DNA of 64,000 bases from Astropecten irregularis (taxonomy: Eukaryota; Echinodermata; Asteroidea; Paxillosida; Astropectinidae). The DNA lies in NCBI GenBank assembly GCA_963971285.1, contig OZ020255.1, forward strand, positions 3,720,001 through 3,784,000, in the 5' to 3' direction. This document shows, piece by piece, positions 11,001 to 23,000 of this stretch. The translations under genes were made by a program, and so were the position numbers. The notes below the pieces were generated by a model. It was not told the origin of the DNA, made no database searches, and saw only the letters and a list, made by a program, of their open reading frames with translations. Position 1 is the stretch's first letter; every line of letters starts with the position of its first letter.

Positions 11001-14000
11001 TTAACAAGTGAAAGGACTTGGGCTACTCTATGGTTTTTGCAGACTGGTACCCTGCGTGTTATAACTTAAGCTTACTCTATTCAAAACACGGTGCCAGACT
11101 ACGATCAGACACCGCGTGCCTCGTGGCATACCGATTCGCGAACGGAGTAACATCGTCAAAGCGTGTGTGAACGATCTTCCGTGTTTAGGCACGAAAAGGA
11201 ACATAAGCCTAGGCCTATTTCTGTTCATTCTTTCTGGATTTTATTTAGATTTTCTGAAAATTGGAGTATTGCTCGTACATTCACGAAACCATAGGATGCC
11301 TTTTTTGGAAATTTTTAGCTACATTATGCTTACGTAAAGATGAGTTTGAGACTGCAATTATTGACAATTCTTGCCACAACGGGATTTTACCGTACCGCGA
11401 CGTACCGTGTGACGGCCGTGGGGCTAATGCTTCGTGTGGCCGGTCAACATTCCGCACGGGTACGCTACCTACGTTGTATGCCGCGTTGCACGTATTTTGT
11501 GGTTTTTATCTCCATGCAAGAATATTTCGTGTTAATCTGTTAATGGATTGTTTTTCACTCTTAAACTTAGAATTACTTTTATTATTTGTCACAAGTCATT
11601 ACTTTTGTAATGAATGTGAATTTCTCTTTTGATTTTTCTGTGAAATTTTATAGTAGATGTTATAAAGCTAGACCCAACTGTCCAAAAAGAACTTGCCTCG
11701 ACAAGAAGCAAATTTAGTGCAACCTCCTTGGGCTATGCTAAATAAATTCATATTTTTCGTTTTAAATAGTGTTTCTTGTAATTGGCATTGGTCAATATTA
11801 ATGTTCTTGTTGGTACAGTATGTAGTTTCAATTATAAATCTGTCAGTGAATCCTTTTTTATAATTTTGAATTTGAATTTTGTTGTAATTAATTTAAAACT
11901 TATTTAAAAAGACAAAATTATTATTTCTTTTCATACTGCATCTATAAAATGAAAACTATTTGAAAACAAACTTTCCACCTAATGACTGTAAAAATTACCG
12001 GTGCTTGGTCAAACATGTCAAATGTTGGTAAAATCCCAAAAATCTATAAAAAAAAAAAAAATGGGGAAAAAAATTATGAAATAAATGAAGACAAAAAAGG
12101 AACAAAAAGTGAAATCCCATTTTATTTTCCATGACAAAAAGCTATCAAGAAAGCTCCTGAAATGCTCTAAAATGCACCAGAGAGCATCTAAAGCTCAAAA
12201 TGTTTCGGGGCACTTAAGCGGGCCCCGGACCCCACGCCATGGCTCAGCATATTAAAAAATCCCCCACACTTTTGAAAAATCCTGGGGAGAACCCTGAGCC
12301 TTTACAGTACTTGCCACCCCATTTGTAAAATGCACACACAAAAATAGAAAACCTTCTGTCCTGTTCTGATACACTTGTTCATGCTTGTGACAACAAAAAT
12401 GACAACTTTATATTCCTAATATTTGTATAATAGTTTGAACGAGGAGATCCTCTCCCAGACATTGAGTTCAACCGATCCTGCACCTCTTGTACACAACGCC
12501 GTACCCACCGAACAGTTACATCCATCCCACCTTCTGTGGCTATGTTTGACCCTTACACCAATGATCCCTGGTCCTTGAAGCATCGTGCCTTGGGCCACTT
12601 CCAACAGGCTGCCATGAGGGTAATTGTACGATTGAGGGTGGAGAGGAAACGGAAGATGATTAGAAAGCTGATTGAGGATTACCAAACAGGGAAAGCTGGA
12701 AGAGAACCATCTGGTAGGATAGCGCATTCTTTACATTTTTTGTTTAGGTCATGAAATTTCCATATCCATGTCTTTCACGGTCACATTGCAGAAATTTGCT
12801 GTACGATTTGAAGACAAAGATTAGACAAGCTACCAGTATGCAAAATGAAATGATACAGTGTTTTTGTATAAATTTGTCAGATCATTAATATTTGTGAATG
12901 AAATGTCTTATCCCTTTCTATGGAAGCTAAAGAAATTGCACAGTGAGCAATGTGGTTACTATTAGGCACTCGGGGTTGAAAAAGCAGAAAATAAAATTTG
13001 GCACACTCATAAAAAACAGAAATCTTCAAAAGTGCAGAGATTACACACCACTGCTCCTAATAAGTCGGGGTGTTTTGGGAGGGTTTGGTTAATGACCTGT
13101 AAATACTTATAGCATGCCTGCTACAGCACCCCAGTAGCGAGCAGCGGCCATTAAACGGCATGCTTCCAGGTTCTTATTTTCTTATGTTTTACATTGAATT
13201 GGGAGTATCCGAGTACCCAATGATTTAAAAATTCAGGCACCAAGTTCCCCCAAAACCCACAATATCCCACATCATTTTCTCTCATTATACATTTCAGTTC
13301 ATTCATGATCCTCATATTTTTCCAGACACTTTCAATGACATCATTCCTTGAAATGTACATGTATGACTAGTATAAGTTACTTCTGTATCTACATTTAGCA
13401 ACATATGGTGAAGACCAAGATGTGATGATGAAAGACCTACCCTTAAACATAGAACCTGTGAAAGTCAAGCCATTTACCTTCCCTATCTACAAAGCACCAG
13501 ACTTCAAGGATGATATGGTATGTGATTTATTTATTTGGGTTTCTTTTCAAAACATAGCGCAGATGAATAATTAGCATATTTAAAGCATGGAAACCCAGTT
13601 TGTGTGTTTGTGCATTGCAAGCATTTGCAATGATTTACTTGCAAACCTTTGTTATGGGGCAACATTGCATACACACGTGTCCACATGTGTGAAAGTAGTT
13701 TCCATGTTTTATATTGTGAATTCTTGTTGTTTACATGATGCTTACTGACAACACATCTGCTCTTTGTCACATTGTACGATACAATGGGTTGCCATTCATA
13801 ACTTGAGTTACGATCGATCTTAGGGCTTCATGAAATTAACCCCTGAAGGCTAAATTAAACAAGTAATACACTGTAGCCTATAATTGACACAACGCCTGGA
13901 GGCAATACACAAACATTTCTTTCCCAATACGCACAGTAATTCATAATAGTGTGGAACGCCACTACAGGATGTCTAAAAAAAAATTACACTTTTGAAATGG

Positions 14001-17000
14001 CTGTCAAATGGCAGCCCCTTAAAGTCACCCAAAAATTCACTTTGATCATTTAAATAAGCAGGAAACATGTGTCAGAATGTTCCTTACACTACCCTGAATA
14101 AGAAAAATACCTTTTAAGAAAATCTAGAGTGGTGCTTTCCCTGCTTAAGAAAAAAGCAATTTTCCCTGTGCCCACCACCGGAGGTGGTTTTTAATTTCCT
14201 CCACTTCTGTAATCATGTTTTTGATGTTCGTCCTTCGTGATTGAAGATGACCATGACATAGTTTGCCCAAAAGGTGGTGATGCCATGACTTGCATGTGAC
14301 TTGGATTAAAGCAAAGGAAAGCCTCACTCTCTCGTCCTAATATGACAGTTCCAGTGGTAAGACAAAGTCGAGACGGTTGGGGATGGACCAGCTAGTATCC
14401 AGGAGTTTCCAGAAGGTGGCAAGTATGCCATTCAACCGCTTTAGGGGCACCAACTCCGAATTTGTCCTAGAGGTTTACTCCTGAATTGCCTTTTCCAACA
14501 CTGGATGTTGCCGCAAGGCAAGTGAGGTTTTAAATCAGAGATCTTCTTCTCCTAGATGAGCAGCCTTCCAATGCTAACGAGACACATCAACCCGAAGCAA
14601 CCCACCCTCAATTCTACTCCTCCTCATCCAGTTGTAGGAGAATTGGTCTTATTCCTCCATGGGCTAACATGGGCTTTTTGGTCCCCCCACCCCAGTAGTG
14701 TAAGGAACATTCTGACAATTGCTTCATACCTACACTCAAAACTATGATTAAAGTGAATTTTTTGGTGACGAACCACTCGCCAAACTTTAGAAAGTTTTCA
14801 CTTTTTGTAGTCATTGTTGGAGGTCTCGAGACCGTCTCGAGACCTTTTTTTTGAGGTCTCGGTCTCGGTCTCGACCTACTGGAGTCTCGGTCTCTGTAGG
14901 GCTGGTCTCGGTCTTGGTCTCGGTCTCGGGTCTCCCACCCGAGACCTGCCGAGACCATGGCAGAAATGCAGAAAATTGTGCAATTCTGTTAGAATCGAGA
15001 CCAGAAACTCATGTATATCGTCGTAGCATGTTTTACACACTCCTACATGCAGCGCTATGCATCCATTGATCGTGCACATTATCAACGCGTGCGTAATATA
15101 GCGCTATATATTTTTATAAATCGGAGCTGGGGCAACCGCTAATTTTTTCAAAGCATTTTCCGGTTTCCAAAAGCTCCGAAAATGCACAGCAATAAAATAT
15201 ATGGAAGGTTGAAGTTCTTTTAAATTTCTAAGCCTAGCTTCATTTACAGCGATTCAAGAATTACCTGAAGAGTGTAAAATATCTGTACCTCAGGACATTT
15301 AATTTGTTTGTCCTTTACTATCAATAGCACTCCGCACTAATGACGTCACAAAATCCCCGGATGTCAGACAAACGTTGACTCACACACATAATGTACATGC
15401 ACGCGCACACCCACGCACGTGCATTGTTGCAATGTTTGTCTGAGGTCCGGTGCTATTTTTAGCGCAAGTGCGGAGCGCTATTGGCACATTTACATATGTC
15501 GCATGATGGAATTGTAACAAATTTGATCAAACAAATTGTACAATCACTTGCATGGCTTTGTCATTTATATAAACATGCTCATTTACCTGTGTGAAATGTC
15601 CCATTTGTGTCAGTAGGCACTAGCTACACAAGATCATGTAATATCTTTGTTCTGTTTAAACAATTATTATTTGATCTGAATGCGATTTTAGCAATCATGT
15701 AAATTGATTACAGTACTAAATTCACCCAAAATAACAAAGTTTTATTTTTGAACAATAAAAGTGCTTTCTGATTTTCCAGCTTGCTTTTTTATGGTTTCAT
15801 GTAATCATGTAAATTGATTACAGTACTAAATTCACCCAAAATAACAAAGTTTTATTTTTGAACAATAAAAGTGCTTTCTGATTTTCCAGCTTGCTTTTTT
15901 ATGGTTTCATTATTTAATATTATTACACAGGCTCCTGATGCTCTTGGCATTGTCCCAGCAAAATCATCAGAGGTAACCTTCAAGAGGAAAGTGCCTTTCT
16001 TCAATCTCAAGGTCAGATAACAAATCCTAATTAACAACTTTACGTTCACATTCTAAAAATGAAAACAGTCATGAAACTAGCTGCAATCGAAATTAATGGT
16101 ATTACAGAACAAAGCACCAGCATATTTGACAGACTTCATTGTAAAATTTGATACTGCTATGTGGTCGAGAGGCTTTAACACTTCATGTCCCTCGATCTAA
16201 AAATAAAGTAAATGACAGGACATATTGCTATTGCTGGACCAAGCTGGTGGACCTTTTTGCCACACCAATTGAAGAGAATCACATGTGAAAATGAGTTTAA
16301 AAGTGTAATAAGGACACAATAAGTCTTGCAATTAATTAAGGGAGCTCATCCAAAAGGTCGCCGCGGTCTGACCGCACGCGGCCACCGCGGTTTAGGCTTG
16401 TTGCCAAGGACCGCGGGGAACGCGGCCCTTTGCACAAAAAATCACCCATGCGGAGACAAGTTAATGAGGCAGAGCCTCAAGACGAGTGCTATTGTTATGT
16501 TGATACTTATGAATTATGCACTAGCGAACGCAGTGGTCGCGGTTCATCAATGAAATTTCCCGCTGGCCGAAACTGTATCCTGTATTCAGCCAGGGAAATA
16601 ATAGTTTGGTAGAGACAAAATAATGCAGGTCCCAGAGAAAATGTTTGGCCAAGTCCCTAAAAGACGTATTTTCCCCCGGGGGTAATAATAGTTTGGTAGA
16701 GACAAAATAATGCAGGTCCCAGAGAAAATGGTCGGCCAAGTCCCTAAAAGACGTATTTTCCCCCGGGGGTAATAATAGTTTGGTAGAGACAAAATAATGC
16801 AGGTCCCAGAGAAAATGGTCGGCCAAGTCCCTAAAAGACGTATTTTCCCCCGGGGAAATAATAGTTTGGTAGAGACAAAATAATGCAGGTCCCAGAGAAA
16901 ATGGTCGGCCAAGTCCTTAAAAAACGTATTTTCCCCCCGGGGAAATAATAGTTTGGTAGAGACATAATAATGCAGGTCCCACAGAAAATGGTCGGCCAAG

Positions 17001-20000
17001 TCCCTAAAAGACGTATTTTTCCCCGGGGGTAATAATAGTTTGGTAGAGACAAAATAATGCAGGTCCCAGAGAAAATGGTCGGCCAAGTCCCTAAAACACG
17101 TATTTTCCCCCGGGGAAATAATAGTTTGGTAGAGACAAAATAATGCAGGTCCCAGAGAAAATGGTCGGCCAAGTCCTCAAAAAACGTATTTTCCCCCCGG
17201 GGAAATAATAGTTTGGTAGAGACAAAATAATGCAGGTCCCAGAGAAAATGGTCGGCCAAGTCCTTAAAAAACGTATTTTCAGCGGGGGTAATAATAGTTT
17301 GGTAGAGACAAAATAATGCAGGTCCCAGAGAAAATGGTCGGCCAAGTCCCTAAAAGACGTATTTTCCCCCGGGGGTAATAATAGTTTGGTAGAGACAAAA
17401 TAATGCAGGTCCCAGAGAAAATGGTCGGCCAAGTCCCTAAAAGACGTATTTTCCCCCGGGGGTAATAATAGTTTGGTAGAGACAAAATAATGCAGCCAGA
17501 GAAAATGGTCGGCCAAGTCCCTAAAAGACGTATTTTCCCCGGGGGTAATAGTAGTTTGGTAGAGACAAATAATGCAGGTCCCAGAGAAAATGGTCGGCCA
17601 AGTCCCTAAAAGACGTATTTTCCCCGGGGGTAATAATAGTTTGGTAGAGACAAAATAATGCAGGTCCCAGAGAAAATGGTGGGCCAAGTCCCTAAAAAAC
17701 GTATTTTCCCCCGGGGGTAATAATAGTTTGGTAGACACAAAATAATGCAGGTCCCAGAGAAAATGGTCGGCCAAGTCCCTAAAAGACGTATTTTCCCCCG
17801 GGGGTAATAATAGTTTGGTAGAGACAAAATAATGCAGGTCCCAGAGAAAATGGTCGGCCAAGTCCTTAAAAAAACGTATTTTCAGCGGGGGTAATAATAG
17901 TTTGGTAGAGACAAAATAATGCAGGTCCCAGAGAAAATGGTCCGCCAAGTCCCTAAAAAACACATTTTCCCCTGGGGAAATAATAGTTTGGTAGAGACAA
18001 AATAATGCAGGTCCCAGAGAAAATGGTCTGCCAAGTCCCTAAAAAACGTATTTTCAGCGGGGGTAATAATAGTTTGGTAGAGACAAAATAATGCAGATCG
18101 CAGAGTAAATGGTCGGCCAAGTCCCTGAAAAAAAAACACGTATTTTTAGCCGGGGCCATTAAATAATAGTTTGGTAGAGACAAAATAATGCAGGTCCCAG
18201 AGAAAATGGTCCAAGCCAAGTCCCCCAAAAATGTATTTCCAGTGAGGAAGTAATAGTTTGGTTTTTTGTCTCCAAGATCAGATGTGGTGGCCGCGGCAGA
18301 CAGAAATGAGTTTGTGGCGTCTGCGGTTGCGCCGCGGCCACCGCGTTCAGTGGGTAGTTAAAATAACAATAGGGAGTTTTGTTAGTCAGTTCTTTTAATA
18401 TGCTAAATAAGCAAGGATTGTCGAAAGTGGGCTGGTTGTTAAGGACCCGTCCAAACCGCGGTGATTGCGGTGACACCGCGGTGTAACCTTTTGGATGAGC
18501 TCCCTAAGTACTAATTATATTAGATTAATCTAATGTCATTTTAAAAATCTTAGTCACTGTTATTTTGTTGATTATAAATTGTGTTACTTATATTTTTAAA
18601 CTTTTCATTTGTCTCATTGTGAAGCACTTTTAACTATTTATAGAAATAGTGCTATAGAAGTGCAATAAATGTTGAATGTTTTACGTCATTTTATATTATA
18701 TTACAGGTACCACAGCAATACAAATTAATGAGTTATGCCTCACACAATGTACAAGATGCATCAAGTGGCTACGTACCTCCAAGGCTCATCAGGCCGCTAA
18801 GAACTGGAGCTGAAGTAAGTCTAGTATATTCTAGGTAATAGAAAGGTTAATACTAGAAACTCTAGGTAATTGGACTTTTCGTTAGCCCTTTTGTTATGTC
18901 AATTATACCACAAACTCTTATATCCTGATTGTGTGGTTTGTGAAATTGAAATAGATTTTGGATGGCTATATATACTCACTGATTTTTGATTTGGTCACTT
19001 CATTTGCAGCTGCAAACTAAGCTAGGCATTATAAACAGCATTTGTTTCACTTGTGATGTATGCCTTTTATAGGATAATCAATGTTGATAATTCATGTCAC
19101 TTAATAGTAAAATTGACTATTCTGTGTTTTTTGTCTTACATAATGCAAACATGGTATGTGAGGGTTTTTTTACAGAAAGGGGTGTACTACATTCAATATC
19201 ATATGGTGATAGATTGTTATACTATTCATGCAACACATACAATTATCATTAGGTTGATTGATTCCTGGTACACAATGAAGAATGAATGAATTTCACACTT
19301 GGTCTGAGTGGAGCATGGCACTATGGGACTCAAGTGGTCTACAGTGATATGTTTCATTGTTGAAATACTATTTTTGCTTTTTTGAGTTGAGTCTTTTTTA
19401 GCTTCATCAGTTGAATAAACTGTGGATTGGAATGGGCTTTCATGATACCTAGTTATTGGTGAATAACTTTGAACTTTTATTTCAAGATCTGCTGATGTTT
19501 ACATTGCATATTTTCTCTAATTGAAAGTGATATTGTGTTTAAGAATGTATATTCTAATACATCATGTGTACTCTATTAGGATGAGGTCATTAATGTACCG
19601 GCCCCAGAGCCAGCATGGACAAAGGACCAGGCCATTCCTGACATGGGCATGTGTCAAGAGAAGACCATAGAATTGGCTTTGAGGGAAACCAGAATTACCG
19701 AGCTGTCGCCTCCTTCAGCACTCTTCAAACCCACAGAATATCCTCCTCTACATATTTTTGTAAGTCGCTATTGTACAGATGTTAGATATAAACTTATATT
19801 TTACAATTTTCTGTAAGAATAAATGCTGCTAACCCTTTCAGTTTATATGTGCCTTTGAGACAGACAAGGTTTGCAAATGGACATGTCAAGTGTTGACATC
19901 AGAAAGCGTGGCTTCGTCTTTAGAATTTCTTCCTCTATGAACAGACTCCATGGGAGTTGTGTTTTATGTGTTTTATGTTGCCAGTCTTTGAAGTTTCCGG

Positions 20001-23000
20001 GCACAAATTTAGCGTGCAATTTCTGCTGTTTCAGATTGATACTTTCTCCTGGTACCTTTTAATCCTTAAATATTATCAAGAAATGAGTCTATTTTTAATG
20101 TCAATATAGGTTTTCCCGGCCAAATAGTTTCTCTACAGTTTTTTGCTTAGCCTTGAATTTCCTGACGTGCAAGGCATCTTGCCATGGAGGTTTGAATTGG
20201 AATTTACATGTGTGAGAAGTGAATGCTTATTCACCATGTGTAATGTTTGCCAGATCACCATTTAAGGCTAATGACGATGTGGTCGAGCATTCATTTGAAA
20301 GCAAACTTTTAATCAACCCTCGTGTTAAAGTGAATACTTTGCTGAAATTGGCTGGTGACTGTTTGGCTTTTTGGAAATGGTGAATAAATAAATAAATAAA
20401 CTAGAGTTTATGGCTGTTTGAAACAGCACATAAGGCTTTTCCGCATATGATATAAATTGCTTGTCAATCAGATCGAATTGTGTTATTAAAAAGACCTTCC
20501 CAAACATTGACATTTGGCGAAAGAATCATGATTGTAGCTTTTACAACTTTTTAACGACAAGCTACTTCCTGTTTGACCGGAAGTAGAGGCCACAGAGGTC
20601 AAGCAATGTGTGTCAAAGAAAGATCTTGCCTAACATTGATATTTAGTGAAAGAATCATGATTGTAGCTCTTAACACTTTAACATGAGGAGCAACTTCCGG
20701 TTTGACCGGAAGTAAAGGTCACCGAGTTCAAGTTGTGTGTCAAAAAGAAAGATCTTGCCTAACATTGATATTTAGTGAAAGAATCATGATCCTAGCTCTT
20801 ACCACTTTTAAATGAGGAGCAACTTCCGGTATAACCGGAAGTAGAGGTCACCGAGGTCAAGTAATGTATCACAATTGAAAGACCTTGCCTAACATTGACT
20901 TTGGGTGAAAGAATCACTATCCTAGCTCTTACCACTTTTAAATGAGAAGCTACTTCCTGTTTGACCGGAAGTAGAGGTCACAGAGGTCAAGCAATGTGTC
21001 ACAAAGAAAGACCCTGCCTAACAGTCACTTTAGGTGAAAGAATCAACTTAATATCTCAAACCGTTGATTTTTTGTTGATTTTTAAAGATTTTGATTATTA
21101 AATTCAAATCACTGGTCAAGTGACACCTGATGACGTCATGATGATGAAAAGTTTCGGCACACAACTACCGTATATGGTCTTCCTTCAGATCAAGTTTGGT
21201 TAAAATCGGTTGTTTAAAAATGGCCAAAGTGGTGTGCAGAATACCCCTGTGCTTTGTCTATGGGAATTTGGCGACAAGAAGAGGAAGAAAAAAAAAACAA
21301 CAACAACAAAAACAAAGGCTTTTCGCTTGCGCGAAAAAGCCAAAAAGATTTTTAAAAAACCTCAATAATGTTCACTTATGGGACTAGAGTTGGTATCAAT
21401 TGCAGTAGAATGAAAAACAATAGGTGTAACTGCAGTTAGCTCATTTTATATCCGAAATGTGTGCAACTGTGCCTGAATCTTCTGGCGCAATATTGTGCAT
21501 GAACTATTTTCAGTTCGAGAGAGAATGCTTTCATATATAAATGTACATGCATGGTTATTGTCAGTTGTACATGTATTTTCCCCATTGAAGTCTTTGTTTG
21601 AACAGCTATAGTAACATTGGGGGAGACCTAAAGGCAATCTTGTTTTTGGATACGTCAAGGTTTAATGTGTTGTGATTCTGCATATATGGATTTCTAATAT
21701 TTTGTGTTGAGTTTTGATGTTCATAACAAGCCAATTTTGACATGATTTTGATCTAGAACCCTGCACCAGGCTTGCAAGTCTTCATGCCTCCTCTCCCATA
21801 TGCTGAAGTAGACGCAGATTTCCACCTATGTCCTTTACCAAGATACACTCACATGGACCCTAGCAATAAACATGGTACTACGCTCAAGAAATTTCTTGAC
21901 AGAGAGGTAAGCGTGTTTGTGGGTTGCTATGGCCTAGTGATCTGATATGTCATACTCAAGATCTTGTGGTCAGTCTACAGATTGTTGGATCGAATCCAGC
22001 CATGGGCAGTGGTACTTGCGACATTGTGCAAGATGCTTTGTAATATATTGTTTCTCTTCACCCAGGAGTAAGTGGGTGCCTGTTAGAGTAGACAGGTCTG
22101 TATGTTTGATGAGCCTTTGTCTGCTTTGCATCCAAGGCTGTGTACTCCCTAGGCATGCCAGGGAGTTGAGATTGTTTCAGGAATGTATATATGCCCCAAT
22201 GACTAGGGATATTAACAATACGGGCATGGAGACATCACACATTGATTGTGATTTATGCTGTATAGATTTGTAATACACAATAGAGTATATTAATTTAGTA
22301 GCTATGCAATATGAATGTCTTATTATTATCAATACATTATTTGTTTTCATTTGATTTAATTTGTTGATAGCTTTTAGTATTTAAGGCTCTGTGTTTCTTT
22401 ATTATGATATCTTAACTGATGACTTATGGAAAGAACGTCTTTCCAATTCCAAATTTGAGAAACGCCTTCTGACTTTAGTGGAGGTTTAGAACAAGGTTTT
22501 CATTTGGTAAAATATGTGTATTATTTACATAAAAACGGTCTTAAGCTTAATGGCAACAAGACCGAATTTCTTCACATATCCTCTAGTTTTCGTTCAACAG
22601 ATCCTATATCATTCATCGATTTGGATGGCAAACAAGTTAATTCTGTCAGGAAGTGTAGAAACTTGGGTGCAATATTTGATGATAAATTTACTATGGACAA
22701 TTTTGTTTCACAGAAATGCAGATCTGCATCTTTTGCACTTCACAAAATTGGAAAAATTTGCAATGTGATAGACAAGAATCTGTGTCTCTCATTCTAAGAG
22801 ACTTACATTGGCTACCCATTCACTCTTGCATTTCATTCAAAATGCTGTTGTTGGCATACAAATGTTTGTACAATCTTGCACCATCTTATTTGATTGAGTT
22901 GTTAAAATTGTACACACCTTTAAGAAATATCTTTTCTAATAAGAACAAATTGTTTGTTATTCCATCAGTTCTGACTAGGTCTTATGGTGAACGCAGCTTC

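Noticed and set aside
10347-11632. Several overlapping open frames of 65-123 codons
   Set aside because: Short, overlapping on both strands, no recognised domain, inside a probable transposon and a CFAP221 intron.
14614-15085. Arg/Asp- and Arg/Pro-rich small proteins near 14.9 kb
   Set aside because: Produced by the GGTCTC hexamer repeat on both strands.
17091-17963. 290-codon minus-strand frame as a repeat-protein gene
   Set aside because: It is the 86/87-bp minisatellite read in frame and lies wholly inside a transposon; frame changes follow unit length.
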